From: Yoonia maricola
Lineage (GTDB): Bacteria; Pseudomonadota; Alphaproteobacteria; Rhodobacterales; Rhodobacteraceae
Direction: 5' to 3'
Length of the DNA stretch: 64,000 nt
NCBI RefSeq assembly: GCF_002797915.1
Contig: NZ_PGTY01000001.1
Location: 1,302,001 to 1,366,000 of the forward strand
Shown here: piece by piece, positions 26,574 through 35,505 of the stretch
How the letters are laid out: the number at the start of each line of letters is the position of its first letter
How positions within the stretch are numbered: position 1 is the first letter of the stretch
Notes under the pieces: model-generated
What the model saw: only the letters and a program-made list of their open reading frames with translations
What the model was told of the DNA's origin: nothing
Databases searched by the model: none
Translations under genes and position numbers: made by a program

Positions 26574-28571
26574 CTATTCAAATTCCATGATCACTTCATC
26601 AACGGCAAGGCTATCGCCCGCGCCGGAATTGATCCTCTTCACTATGCCCTTCTTTTCGGCGCGCAGGATGTTCTCCATCTTCATCGCCTCAATCGTGCAA
26701 AGCGCCTGACCTTCCTGCACCTCGTCGCCCTCGGTCACATCGACCTTCACGATCAGGCCGGGCATCGGACAAAGCAGATATTTCGATGTATCAGGCGGCA
26801 GTTTTTCAGGCATAAGTGCTGCCAGCTCCGCCTGACGCGGCGTGCGCACATGTACTTTCACATCCGCACCGCGATAGCGCACACGGAAGCCGCCCGAAAT
26901 TTTGCCAATTTTCAACACCAGCGGTGCCCCGTCCACAGTCAGCCGCGCCAATGGATCGCCCGGTGTCCAATTGCTTTCGACCCGCAAAGTTCGCTCAGCA
27001 ATTTCGACGTCAGCCCCTGTTTTATCCGCGTTGATCTTCACCTCATGGGCATGACCTTGCAGGTTCACCACCCAATCCTTGCCAACGTGGCGCTCGTGAT
27101 TGTCCATACGACCCGAAATGCGGGTGCGCCGGATTTCGGCAACACGGTGCATGGCAGCGGCGGCAGCGGCGATGCGTTCGCAGGTTTCGTCGTCTAAGGT
27201 TACACCTTCAAACCCATCGGGGTATTCTTCCTCGATAAAGGCGGTCGTCATATTGCCGCTGGTAAATTTAGGATGGTCATAGACGGCAGCCAAGAACGGC
27301 AGGTTATGCCCGATCCCTTCCAGCTCAAACCCGTCCAACGCCAAACGCATTTCTTCAATCGCGGTCGCGCGGTCGGGTGCCCAAGTACATAGCTTGGCGA
27401 TCATTGGATCGTAATACATGCTAATCTCGCCGCCTTCATAGACGCCGGTGTCATTGCGTACGGCACGTGTCTCGGTCGCCTCTTCCGCTGGTGGGCGATA
27501 CCGGGTCAGACGCCCGATGGAGGGCAGGAAGTTGCGATACGGGTCTTCAGCGTAAAGGCGGCTTTCCATGGCCCAGCCGTTAATTTTGAGGTCATCCTGT
27601 GTAATCGACAGCTCTTCACCAGCCGCCACACGGATCATTTGTTCGACGAGATCGATCCCGGTGATCAATTCGGTCACAGGGTGTTCGACCTGCAAACGGG
27701 TGTTCATTTCTAGGAAATAAAAATTGCGGTCACCATCGACGATAAATTCTACTGTGCCTGCACTATTGTAACTAACGGCCTTCGCCAGCGCGACGGACTG
27801 TTCGCCCATCGCCTCGCGGGTTGTTTCATCCAAAAAGGGACTTGGGGCTTCTTCAATAACCTTCTGGTTCCGGCGCTGGATCGAGCATTCCCGCTCGTGC
27901 AAATAAACAGCATTACCGTGCTCATCGCAGAGCACCTGAATTTCAATGTGACGCGGCTGGGTGACGAATTTCTCGATAAATATGCGATCATCACCAAAGC
28001 TGTTGGCGGCCTCATTCTTAGACGATTGGAAGCCCTCTCGCGCCTCGGTGTCGTTCCAAGCAATGCGCATGCCCTTACCGCCACCACCCGCAGAGGCTTT
28101 GATCATCACAGGGTACCCAACTTCGTTCGATATTTTCACAGCCTCTTCGGCATCCTCGATCAGCCCCATGTATCCGGGGACAGTGGAAACATTGGCCTCT
28201 TGCGCGATCTTCTTCGAGGTGATTTTGTCACCCATCTTTTCAATCGCACCTTTCAAGGGGCCAATAAAAGCGACGCCAGCGGCATCTAGCGCGGCAGCGA
28301 ATTTGGGATTTTCCGACAGAAAACCGTAACCGGGATGTACGGCTTCGGCGCCGGTCTGCTTGATCGCATCCATCACCTTGTCGATGACAATATAGGACTG
28401 GTTTGCTGGGGGCGGGCCAATATGCACGGCCTCATCGGCCATCTTTACATGCAGCGCATTGCGGTCCGCATCCGAATAGATGGCGACCGTTTTAATGCCC
28501 ATCTTGCGCGCGGTCTTGATCACTCGGCACGCGATTTCACCACGGTTGGCGATCAGGATTTTCTTGAACAT
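26574..28571 (-). CDS. pccA: Propionyl-CoA carboxylase alpha subunit (biotin carboxylase + BCCP)
   Basis: The protein has 665 residues. The biotin carboxylase N-domain is KILIANRGEIACRVIKTARK, the ATP-grasp loop SAGGGGKGMRIAW, and later come ERECSIQRRNQKVIEEAPS and FLEMNTRLQVEHPVTE. A BT-like linker follows, and the C-terminal carrier domain ends with EAMKMEN, biotinylated at about Lys631. With PccB it carboxylates propionyl-CoA to methylmalonyl-CoA. Acetyl-CoA and methylcrotonyl-CoA carboxylases share the architecture, but linkage to pccB, pccR and mcm supports propionyl-CoA. Confidence 0.95.
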   Translation of the reverse strand: MFKKILIANRGEIACRVIKTARKMGIKTVAIYSDADRNALHVKMADEAVHIGPPPANQSYIVIDKVMDAIKQTGAEAVHPGYGFLSENPKFAAALDAAGVAFIGPLKGAIEKMGDKITSKKIAQEANVSTVPGYMGLIEDAEEAVKISNEVGYPVMIKASAGGGGKGMRIAWNDTEAREGFQSSKNEAANSFGDDRIFIEKFVTQPRHIEIQVLCDEHGNAVYLHERECSIQRRNQKVIEEAPSPFLDETTREAMGEQSVALAKAVSYNSAGTVEFIVDGDRNFYFLEMNTRLQVEHPVTELITGIDLVEQMIRVAAGEELSITQDDLKINGWAMESRLYAEDPYRNFLPSIGRLTRYRPPAEEATETRAVRNDTGVYEGGEISMYYDPMIAKLCTWAPDRATAIEEMRLALDGFELEGIGHNLPFLAAVYDHPKFTSGNMTTAFIEEEYPDGFEGVTLDDETCERIAAAAAAMHRVAEIRRTRISGRMDNHERHVGKDWVVNLQGHAHEVKINADKTGADVEIAERTLRVESNWTPGDPLARLTVDGAPLVLKIGKISGGFRVRYRGADVKVHVRTPRQAELAALMPEKLPPDTSKYLLCPMPGLIVKVDVTEGDEVQEGQALCTIEAMKMENILRAEKKGIVKRINSGAGDSLAVDEVIMEFE

Positions 28572-28582
28572 GGTCTTTACGT

Positions 28583-28628
28583 CCCCAAAAACGAAAAGAC
28601 CGCCGCCGGGGAATTACCCCGACGACGG
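28583..28628 (-). terminator. Intrinsic terminator after the small lipoprotein gene
   Basis: Read on the minus strand, CCGTCGTCGGGG pairs with CCCCGGCGGCGG across a five-base loop (TAATT), using two G-U pairs that would be mismatches on the other strand. TCTTTTCGTTTTT follows. The strand-specific wobble pairs and T run make this a minus-strand terminator that isolates pccA from the upstream lipoprotein gene. Confidence 0.85.
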
Positions 28629-28670
28629 CCTGAATATGTTGTGCGCCCGATCTGGGCGCCGGTAGCTGAG

Positions 28671-28877
28671 TTATTTACAGGCGTTAATGCCTGCGTCATC
28701 GCAAAGCACGCCAGCGGCAGCACCTGCAATTGCCGTGCCTGTTGGGTCTGTGCCCAGCACTTCTGCGGCCACGAGGCCACCTGCAGCGCCCGCGACGCCA
28801 CGTTCCACGTCGCCTTCAAGGCAACCTGCCAAACCGAATACTGCCACTGTCGCAAGGATGATGGATGTCTTTTGCAT
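28671..28877 (-). CDS. Small glycine-zipper lipoprotein
   Basis: The protein has 68 residues starting at ATG 28877. The signal MQKTSIILATVAVFGLAGC ends in lipobox LAGC, so Cys19 is the lipidation site. The mature part contains a Gly/Ala-rich zipper (GVAGAAGGLVAAEVLG, then GTAIAGAAAGVL) and a C-terminal Cys pair. Small outer-membrane lipoproteins of this kind are common in roseobacters. It has its own terminator downstream. Confidence 0.82.
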   Translation of the reverse strand: MQKTSIILATVAVFGLAGCLEGDVERGVAGAAGGLVAAEVLGTDPTGTAIAGAAAGVLCDDAGINACK

Positions 28878-29205
28878 AATCTTAAACCTATCATTGTTAT
28901 GTCGATCGCCCCACAATTGGTGCAATCTGCGCTACGATGAATAGCAATTTCATCGTGATATCCAATATCACCCGTCATTTTGGCCGTGCGCAAGCGGATT
29001 TCCGTTATCGGCCTGCTTGGTGAGTAAGCAGGCCGATCAGGGGAAGGGTAACGGTATTGAGAATTTGCAGCAGAACAAAAACTGGAGTATCCCACTACAC
29101 TTTTGACTGTGTAGAAAGAAAAACGCTCTGAATAGCATTGTTGCGCAGATCGTCCCAAATAAGCGAATTCTCGCTTAGATTGTTTCGCTGTCAGATCGCT
29201 CACTT
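28878..29205. other. 328-base gap rich in stem-loops
   Basis: No protein gene was found. Five perfect stem-loops occur: ACGATGAA/TTCATCGT (28934-28956), GTGATAT/ATATCAC (28955-28971), ATCGGCCTGCTT/AAGCAGGCCGAT (29007-29037, 7-base loop), CTACAC/GTGTAG (29095-29114) and TAAGCGA/TCGCTTA (29160-29177). None is followed by a T run on either strand. A structured small RNA, or untranslated ends of the flanking minus-strand genes, is possible. Confidence 0.5.
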
Positions 29206-29574
29206 TTAGCTGCCTCCCAGAATTTCAGGGAATGACTGTTGGGCGAGCTTCACATCGATACGCAACATCGCCTCATAACTTGCTGGATCGAACGGGTCTT
29301 CTGCCGGGATCACTTCGCGCCCGAAAAACCAGCTAAGCCGCCCGGCATCCAGATTACCGCGTACGAAGGGCTCATCTCCAAAATGTTCCCACAAGGCCTG
29401 CATGAAACCGGCGTCCGCACGTTTGTCCGGTGCGCGACGATCTGGATAGCGGATCCGTTCGGTCAGCGGCGTTGCACCAGCTTTATTGGCGCGCCGTAGC
29501 GTGAACTGAAAATCCGTCCCCGGCAATCTGCCCGGAAACCCGCGATGTTTATCCATGTAAGGAAGGTTAGCCAT
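29206..29574 (-). CDS. Hypothetical cytosolic protein
   Basis: The protein has 122 residues; the ATG at 29574 gives MANLPYMDKHRGFPGRLPG. It is soluble and charged, with RIRYPDRRAPDKRADAGF and GRLSWFFGREVIPAEDPFDPASYEAML. I do not recognise a named family. It lies between pccA and pccB on their strand, 65 bases after the tiny exported protein gene. Confidence 0.7.
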   Translation of the reverse strand: MANLPYMDKHRGFPGRLPGTDFQFTLRRANKAGATPLTERIRYPDRRAPDKRADAGFMQALWEHFGDEPFVRGNLDAGRLSWFFGREVIPAEDPFDPASYEAMLRIDVKLAQQSFPEILGGS

Positions 29575-29639
29575 ATGCGCCTCCACGCGGTGGGAGGGCG
29601 GGTTGGACGGGCCTGAAAGCCCGCCCAAAACAATAAGCG

Positions 29640-29783
29640 CTAGTAAACCAACTGGTCGTAGTCGACCTGCTGCTGTGCTGCTGCATCCGATGTGACATGC
29701 AGCGGCGGACGGTCTTGGCTACCAGACACAGCAACAAGCGCCATAAGCGCCGCAACCGTGAAAGCCATAAGTCCTTGTACCAT
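29640..29783 (-). CDS. Tiny exported hypothetical protein (47 residues)
   Basis: The ATG at 29783 follows an AGGCAGG-like ribosome site. An N-terminal hydrophobic segment (MVQGLMAFTVAALMALVAVSG) looks like a signal peptide or anchor, followed by a short polar tail ending QQQVDYDQLVY. Evidence is composition and ribosome site only. Confidence 0.55.
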   Translation of the reverse strand: MVQGLMAFTVAALMALVAVSGSQDRPPLHVTSDAAAQQQVDYDQLVY

Positions 29784-30102
29784 TTTATTTGCCTGCCTCT
29801 GTTTGTGCAGGGTGTCCGGTGATCTTCGCCACCTTGACCCCACGAGAGCGCGATATCCACTTCGCGTAACGGTACAATATCTAAAAATCCTTTGTTCTCA
29901 AAGACCTCCGGGGTGAACTGCGCGTGATGTTGCCGCAAAGACTCAGGTTTCGTCCACCGTCGTGATACCCTGCCTATATTTTGTGTAAATGTGAGAATGG
30001 GTGCCAAATATAGTGCCATTTGTGAAATGATTGGCAGCGCAATCTTGCCACTGACACTACGCAAAGCGACGTTACATACGTGATTGTGATAGCTGACACA
30101 GA
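29784..30102. other. 319-base gap between pccB and the 47-residue gene
   Basis: I see no gene, repeat or strong hairpin. Scattered AT-rich patches near 29980-30030 could belong to a promoter for the downstream minus-strand genes. Confidence 0.35.
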
Positions 30103-31632
30103 TCATAGCGGGATGTTGTCGTGCTTTTTCCAAGGGATGTATACTTGCTTGGTGCGCAACGATGCAAATGCACGACATACCCGTTTGCGCGTCGATTGCG
30201 GCATGATCACTTCGTCAATCACGCCTTTTTCTGCCGCCACAAATGGGTTGGCAAAGCGGTCTTCGTAGTCCTGTGTGTGCTTGGCCAGCTTCTCAGGATC
30301 ATTCAGGTCCGCGCGGTGAATAATCTCTGTCGCGCCCTTGGCGCCCATGACCGCAATTTCGGATGTGGGCCAGGCATAGTTGAAGTCACCATTCAGGTGC
30401 TTGGATGCCATCACCACATAAGCGCCGCCATAGGCTTTACGCGTGATGACAGTCACCTTGGGCACCGTCGCCTCACCGTAAGCATAAAGCAGCTTTGCCC
30501 CGTGTTTGATCACCCCACCGTATTCCTGACTGGTGCCGGGCAGAAAACCGGGCACATCCACCAATGTCAGCAGCGGAATATCAAAGGCATCGCAGAACCG
30601 CACGAAACGGGCCGCCTTGCGCGAAGCATCAATGTCCAGACATCCTGCCAACACCATGGGCTGGTTGGCCACAACACCAACGGTAGACCCCTCAAGCCGG
30701 ATGAAACCGGTCAGGATATTCTTGGCGAATTCTTCCTGAATTTCGTAAAAATCACCTTCATCCGCAAGCTTCGTGATCAACTCTTTCATGTCGTAAGGCA
30801 TGTTGGGGTTATCAGGGATCAGCGTATCCAGGCTTTCCTCGGCGCGATTCACATCATCGAAGAAAGGACGCACCGGGGGTTTTTCGCGGTTATGCAGCGG
30901 CAGGAAATCCACAAGGCGACGCACCTCTGCAATTGCCTCTACATCGTTTTCAAAGGCTGCATCGGCGACCGAGGATTTTCTGGTATGCGTCCCCGCACCT
31001 CCCAGTTCCTCGGCTGTGACCTGTTCATTTGTCACGGTTTTGACCACGTCGGGCCCGGTGACAAACATATAAGAGCTGTCTTTGACCATGAAGATAAAAT
31101 CGGTCATTGCAGGCGAATAGACCGCACCACCCGCTGTCGGCCCCATGATCAGGCTGATCTGCGGGACAACACCAGAGGCCGTGATATTGCGCTGAAACAC
31201 CTCACCATAGGCAGCGAGGCTGGCGACGCCTTCCTGAATGCGCGCACCACCGGAATCGTTGATCCCAATGATCGGCGCGCCGTTCTGCACAGCCATATCC
31301 ATGATCTTGCAGATTTTCTGACCGTGGGTTTCAGAGACGGACCCACCCATGACGGTAAAATCCTGACTGAATACATAGATCAAGCGCCCGTTGATCGTCC
31401 CCCATCCTGTGACGACACCGTCACCGGCAGGCCGATCTTTCTCCATCCCGAAGTCAGTGCAGCGATGGGCGACGAACATATCGAATTCTTCGAACGATCC
31501 ATCATCCAGCAGCAGTTCAATCCGCTCGCGCGCGGTCAGCTTGCCCTTGCTATGCTGTGAAGCAATCCGCTTTTCACCGCCACCCAAGCGGGCCGCCTGC
31601 CGCCGCGTTTCGAGTTCCTGTAATACATCCAT
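30103..31632 (-). CDS. pccB: Propionyl-CoA carboxylase beta subunit (carboxyltransferase)
   Basis: The protein has 509 residues starting at ATG 31632 ([12 protein letters not shown]). N-terminal carboxyltransferase signatures include [29 protein letters not shown] and [14 protein letters not shown]; the C-terminal half has [15 protein letters not shown] and [13 protein letters not shown]. These are the two oxyanion-hole regions of acyl-CoA carboxylase beta subunits. It transfers CO2 from carboxybiotin on PccA to propionyl-CoA. PccR-type boxes lie 73-120 bases upstream. The pccA gene is about 1.5 kb downstream on the same strand, separated by small genes. Confidence 0.95.
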   Translation of the reverse strand: MDVLQELETRRQAARLGGGEKRIASQHSKGKLTARERIELLLDDGSFEEFDMFVAHRCTDFGMEKDRPAGDGVVTGWGTINGRLIYVFSQDFTVMGGSVSETHGQKICKIMDMAVQNGAPIIGINDSGGARIQEGVASLAAYGEVFQRNITASGVVPQISLIMGPTAGGAVYSPAMTDFIFMVKDSSYMFVTGPDVVKTVTNEQVTAEELGGAGTHTRKSSVADAAFENDVEAIAEVRRLVDFLPLHNREKPPVRPFFDDVNRAEESLDTLIPDNPNMPYDMKELITKLADEGDFYEIQEEFAKNILTGFIRLEGSTVGVVANQPMVLAGCLDIDASRKAARFVRFCDAFDIPLLTLVDVPGFLPGTSQEYGGVIKHGAKLLYAYGEATVPKVTVITRKAYGGAYVVMASKHLNGDFNYAWPTSEIAVMGAKGATEIIHRADLNDPEKLAKHTQDYEDRFANPFVAAEKGVIDEVIMPQSTRKRVCRAFASLRTKQVYIPWKKHDNIPL

Positions 31633-31704
31633 CGGATCACCCCCCGTATTCTTTCGGATATACATACCGCGCACAGCATCTGGCGAGAAGGGTCAATAGG
31701 AATA

Positions 31705-31752
31705 TTTGCAAATATCTCAGTTAGCACATAATCAATTTTGCAAATCTGCAAA
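31705..31752. promoter_or_regulatory. PccR-type operator between pccB and the MFS gene
   Basis: A perfect TTTGCAAA lies at 31705-31712. A second TTTGCAAA (31737-31744) is followed directly by TCTGCAAA (31745-31752). The 13-base word GCAAATCTGCAAA (31740-31752) occurs again exactly at 33041-33053, in front of pccR. TTTGCAAA repeats are, as I recall, the reported binding motif of PccR in Rhodobacter sphaeroides. The site is placed to control both pccB and the divergent MFS gene. Confidence 0.75.
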
Positions 31753-31798
31753 TAACACAAGCATGGACAAGCCCCTGTCAGAGGCATAAACCGGGGTA

Positions 31799-33010
31799 AT
31801 GGCTACCCTCCCCACGATCCGTTTTCTGGATCGCACCACACCACCACATATCCTGACCCTCGTGTTGATCACCGGCATGTCCGCGCTCAGCATGTCGATC
31901 TTTTTGCCGTCGCTATCGGCCATGACGACGTATTTCGACACTGAATATGCGATTATGCAGATTGCGTTGTCGGGTTATCTGGCAGCGACTGCGGTGTTGC
32001 AGGTGTTCATTGGACCGATCTCTGACCGCTATGGGCGGCGGGTCATGGTGCTTGGGTCGCTCACCATCTTTGTCGTGGCATCAATCGGGGCGCTTTTCGC
32101 AACCACAGTTGAGGTGTTTCTGTTTTTTCGCATCATGCAAGCCGCCGTTGCGACCTCTATGGCGTTAGGGCGTGCGATTGTCCGCGATATCGTGCCGCAA
32201 GACGAAGCGGCGTCTATGATTGGCTACGTGACAATGGGTATGGCGCTGGTACCCATGGTCGGCCCGATGATCGGCGGCGGGTTGGAACAGGCGTTCGGCT
32301 GGCAGGCAACGTTTGTGTTCCTATCGGCAGCGGGGCTTGCGACGCTTGCTCTGGTCTATCTTGACCTTGGCGAAACAGTTAAAGGCGAAGGCACCAGCTT
32401 TCGCGATCAGCTTCGGACATATCCCGAATTATTCCGCTCACCGCGTTTCTGGGGCTACGCCCTCTGCGCCGCCTTCGGCTCAGGCGGGTTCTTCGCGCTT
32501 CTGGGTGGCACGTCTTTTGTTGCCAGCGATATCTTCGGGCTCTCGCCCTTATGGAGCGGCATCGCCCTCGGCGCGCCTGCGATCGGCTATGCGTTTGGCA
32601 ATTATCTGTCCGGGCGCTTCTCGGTCAAACTTGGCGTCAACCGCATGGCAATCATCGGAACCTCAATTACTATTCTTGGCTTGGGCCTTTCGGCGGCGCT
32701 AACCCTTGCAGGCGTCGATCATCCACTGAATTTCTTTGGATTTTGCGTGTTCTTGGGATTAGGCAATGGGGTCATGCTGCCCAATGTGATGGCGGGCTCT
32801 ATTTCCGTGCGCCCTCATCTTGCGGGTACGGCCAGCGGGCTGAGCGGGGCGATCATGATTGGTGGTGGGGCGGCATTATCGCAGTTTGCTGGCGGCATTT
32901 TGACGGTCGAGACAGGGACACTGCCACTGCAATTGATCATGCTGGGCACATCCATCCTTGCCCTTTTTGCAGTGCTTTTCGTTGTCTGGCGGGAAAAGCG
33001 GATCGCTTGA
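31799..33010 (+). CDS. MFS transporter, Bcr/CflA-like
   Basis: The protein has 403 residues with 12 predicted hydrophobic segments. The motif A equivalent is GPISDRYGRRVMVLGS after helix 2, and the motif B region is IMQAAVATSMALGRAIVRD, both typical of Bcr/CflA drug-efflux transporters. The substrate is unknown. It lies between pccB and pccR with PccR-type boxes at both ends, so it may export or import an organic acid connected to propionate metabolism. That role is inference. Confidence 0.87.
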   Translation: MATLPTIRFLDRTTPPHILTLVLITGMSALSMSIFLPSLSAMTTYFDTEYAIMQIALSGYLAATAVLQVFIGPISDRYGRRVMVLGSLTIFVVASIGALFATTVEVFLFFRIMQAAVATSMALGRAIVRDIVPQDEAASMIGYVTMGMALVPMVGPMIGGGLEQAFGWQATFVFLSAAGLATLALVYLDLGETVKGEGTSFRDQLRTYPELFRSPRFWGYALCAAFGSGGFFALLGGTSFVASDIFGLSPLWSGIALGAPAIGYAFGNYLSGRFSVKLGVNRMAIIGTSITILGLGLSAALTLAGVDHPLNFFGFCVFLGLGNGVMLPNVMAGSISVRPHLAGTASGLSGAIMIGGGAALSQFAGGILTVETGTLPLQLIMLGTSILALFAVLFVVWREKRIA

Positions 33011-33040
33011 CGCCTATTTTGCAGTAGCTAATGTGCGCTA

Positions 33041-33053
33041 GCAAATCTGCAAA
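33041..33053. promoter_or_regulatory. PccR-type box in front of pccR
   Basis: GCAAATCTGCAAA ends nine bases before the pccR start codon (33062). It is an exact copy of the box at 31740-31752, with a further TTTTGCAG at 33017-33024. The position, overlapping the ribosome-binding region, suggests autoregulation. Confidence 0.7.
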
Positions 33054-33061
33054 GGTGCGAT

Positions 33062-34462
33062 ATGGCTGTTCAAAAACTCTATGCCGGGGCGAAGCTGCGC
33101 GAATTGCGCGGGCGGCTCGAACTGACCCAAAAAGCCTTTGCCGAAAAGCTGGGGGTGTCGCTGCCTTACCTCAACCAAATGGAGAATAATAACCGGCCCG
33201 TTTCGACAGCGGTGGTTCTGGGCCTCGCGCAGGAATTCGGCTTTGACGTGACCGAGTTGCAATCGGGTGATGAGGCCCGATTGGTCGGCGACATGCGCGA
33301 AGCGCTTGCCGATCCGGTTTTTACCGGCCCTGCCCCGGCACTGGCCGATATGCGCCTTGCTGCCGCAAACGCCCCTGCCCTTGCCCGCGCCTTCCTTGAT
33401 CTGCACGCCGCCTACCGCCAAACGCACGAACGGCTGGCGTCACTGGACGAAGCCTTGGGCCGCGAAGACGCCCGCCTTCAGCCCAGCCCATGGGAAGAGG
33501 TGCGTGATTTCTTTCACTACTGCGACAACTACATCGATGCCGTGGATCGCTCAGCAGAGCGGTTTGCCAGCCGCACAAACCCCGGAGAGGCGATGGCAGA
33601 TGCCGCCGTCCGCATGCTGGACAGTCACGGAATCAAAGTGGTGTTCAAGGATGCGGCGGACGTGCGCCGCTACGATGCAGACAGTAAGACCTTGGTGATT
33701 TCGCAATTTGCCAGCAGCGCGACACAGACCTTTCAGCTTTTGTTGCAGCTGGCACTGATCGGACAGGAACCGTTGCTGGAAGCGACCCTTGACCTCGCCC
33801 GCTTTCAATCAGATGAGGCGCGCAGCATCGCCGAGGTCGGCCTTGCTAACTACTTTGCCGGTGCGGCACTCATGCCTTACGCCGCGTTTCTTTCAGCGGC
33901 GCAAGCCACCCGGCATGATCTGGAGGTACTTTCAGCCCGCTTTGGTGCTTCGCTGGAACAAGTCGCGCATCGTCTGTCTACGCTGCAACGCCCCGGTGCC
34001 AAGGGTATTCCGTTCTTCTTTGTCCGCGTGGATCAGGCAGGCACGATTACTAAACGCCATTCGGCGACGACCCTTCAATTCGCGCGTTATGGCGGTGCCT
34101 GCCCGCTGTGGAATGTGCATCAGGCCTTCGAATTGCCGGGGCAATTCTTGCGTCAACTGGCCGAAACGCCCGACGGCGCGCGGTATTTCTGCCTGGCGCG
34201 AGATGTCAGCAAATCAGGTGGTGCCTACAATGTACCAACCCGCCGCTATGCGATCGGGTTGGGCTGCGAGGTGAAACACGCCCCCGCCCTGGTTTACGCA
34301 GACCACATGGATCTGGGCGCGGCAGACGCCTACGCCCCCATCGGCATCTCTTGCCGGATTTGCGAGCGACGCAACTGTCACCAACGGTCCGTTCCACCGC
34401 TTGAACGGCAACTGCGGGTGGACCCGGACCGTCGGGGTATTCTTCCTTATCAGTTGGACTAG
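33062..34462 (+). CDS. pccR: Short-chain fatty acyl-CoA regulator family transcription factor PccR
   Basis: The protein has 466 residues. The N-terminal XRE helix-turn-helix (about residues 8-65) contains LTQKAFAEKLGVSLPYLNQMENN. It is followed by an IrrE/DUF2083-type ligand-sensing domain (FFFVRVDQAGTITKRHSATTLQF region) and a C-terminal Cys cluster CRICERRNC (about 431-439). This is the layout of ScfR regulators such as PccR, which senses propionyl-CoA and activates pccB. Identical boxes at pccB and in front of its own gene support that role. Its stop overlaps the YdcH-like gene. Confidence 0.9.
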   Translation: MAVQKLYAGAKLRELRGRLELTQKAFAEKLGVSLPYLNQMENNNRPVSTAVVLGLAQEFGFDVTELQSGDEARLVGDMREALADPVFTGPAPALADMRLAAANAPALARAFLDLHAAYRQTHERLASLDEALGREDARLQPSPWEEVRDFFHYCDNYIDAVDRSAERFASRTNPGEAMADAAVRMLDSHGIKVVFKDAADVRRYDADSKTLVISQFASSATQTFQLLLQLALIGQEPLLEATLDLARFQSDEARSIAEVGLANYFAGAALMPYAAFLSAAQATRHDLEVLSARFGASLEQVAHRLSTLQRPGAKGIPFFFVRVDQAGTITKRHSATTLQFARYGGACPLWNVHQAFELPGQFLRQLAETPDGARYFCLARDVSKSGGAYNVPTRRYAIGLGCEVKHAPALVYADHMDLGAADAYAPIGISCRICERRNCHQRSVPPLERQLRVDPDRRGILPYQLD

Positions 34463-34698
34463 CTATTCAGCATCGCGGCGATCTGATCTTTCAGGCGCAT
34501 CCGTTGCTTGCGCATCTCGCTCATGTGCAGATCATCCGTTGGCTCTACATCCGTCTCGGCCCGGTGAACGGCGCGGTTGATCTCGTGATACTCATCAAAC
34601 AACCGCGCGAAATGGGCGTCGCTTTCTTTCATGGCGTGCATGGCATCAACTTTATCGGGGAATTCTTCTGCCAGTTCGTGGGGCGTATGCGACATCAC
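34459..34698 (-). CDS. YdcH/DUF465 family small protein
   Basis: The protein has 79 residues and is highly charged and helical. The DUF465 pattern is present: LAEEFPDKVDAMHAMKESDAHFARLFDEYHEIN, then a C-terminal RKQRMRLKDQIAAML. Two Met codons start the frame; either may be used. Function is unknown in the family, which forms coiled coils. It converges on pccR with a four-base overlap. Confidence 0.85.
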   Translation of the reverse strand: MMSHTPHELAEEFPDKVDAMHAMKESDAHFARLFDEYHEINRAVHRAETDVEPTDDLHMSEMRKQRMRLKDQIAAMLNS

Positions 34699-34777
34699 AT
34701 TGATCCTTTGCTGTTTGTTCTCAGAAAGCTAGCGCGCGACTGGCGACCACACATTGATACGGATCAAATTGCGGGCC

Positions 34778-35422
34778 TTATCGCCGCGCCGCGCGCCATC
34801 CGGCAGCTTCGGCCTCGGCCCGCGAACAGAACCAGCGTTCGCCATTTGCGGGGTTGATCCGGGTGCGGGTGTAGTGTTCCTGCCCCGGTACATGATAGAT
34901 GCGCCCGCCAGAAGAGATATTGCCCTTGATCGCGCAATTTCGGTCCGGGGCGGGGTCGTCTGCGACTTGCGCCGCGCGAAAGTCTGACGGCATCTGCACG
35001 TCAACAGCCCATAACCCGCGCCCGGCGACGGCTGCCGCTTTTTCATCCAGATCATAGCTCTCGGAATAGCGGCGGAAGGCCCAAGCCATGCCGGAATAGA
35101 CGATCAACTGCCCCATGTCCTGCCCATCCACGCTACATTGCGCGACGACCCGGCCATACCGATCGGTGTCGCGACTTTCGCATCGCGCGTAGCTGCCTTC
35201 GAAACGGTTGCGCACGGCGTCCCGGGTCCACGCGCCACAATCCCATTCGCGCCCGTCTGCGCGGCAAGGTTGACCCATTTCGGGTGCATCGATCCCGAAG
35301 AGCCGCACACGGGTCCCGCCGACATCTATTGTGTCGGCGTCGATGACCCGGACGGTGCCATTTGGCGCCGCGAATACGGGCCCTGCGATGAACATCAAGA
35401 AAAGAGCGATGGCACGAAACAT
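34778..35422 (-). CDS. Thermonuclease family protein with C-terminal sunset domain
   Basis: The protein has 214 residues. A signal peptide (MFRAIALFLMFIAGPVFA) precedes a staphylococcal nuclease-like fold: VRVIDADTIDVGGTRVRLFGIDAPE supplies the calcium Asp, Arg and Glu, and DRYGRVVAQC the second Arg. The last 45 residues (NCAIKGNISSGGRIYHVPGQ, then GERWFCSRAEAEAAGWR) match the short sunset domain often attached to bacterial thermonucleases. Expected to be a periplasmic or secreted nuclease. A CtrA-type box lies about 55 bases upstream. Confidence 0.88.
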   Translation of the reverse strand: MFRAIALFLMFIAGPVFAAPNGTVRVIDADTIDVGGTRVRLFGIDAPEMGQPCRADGREWDCGAWTRDAVRNRFEGSYARCESRDTDRYGRVVAQCSVDGQDMGQLIVYSGMAWAFRRYSESYDLDEKAAAVAGRGLWAVDVQMPSDFRAAQVADDPAPDRNCAIKGNISSGGRIYHVPGQEHYTRTRINPANGERWFCSRAEAEAAGWRAARR

Positions 35423-35476
35423 GCCCTGAGGTAGGGGCGTGCCTCCGGTACCTTCAAGGCAATTCGTTCATAAAGG

Positions 35477-35492
35477 TTAAGAAAGTGTTAAC
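35477..35492. promoter_or_regulatory. CtrA-type box upstream of the nuclease gene
   Basis: TTAA, seven bases, then TTAAC fits the alphaproteobacterial CtrA consensus (TTAA-N7-TTAAC). It reads as a match on both strands because the arms GGTTAA/TTAACC are inverted. It lies 55-70 bases upstream of the nuclease start, a normal promoter distance. Confidence 0.55.
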
Positions 35493-35505
35493 CGGGTCAC
35501 AGGGC

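Noticed and set aside
30121..31560. 479-codon open frame on the plus strand
   Set aside because: It lies entirely antisense to pccB, whose protein motifs are unambiguous. The frame is a by-product of codon bias; it has no recognisable domain.
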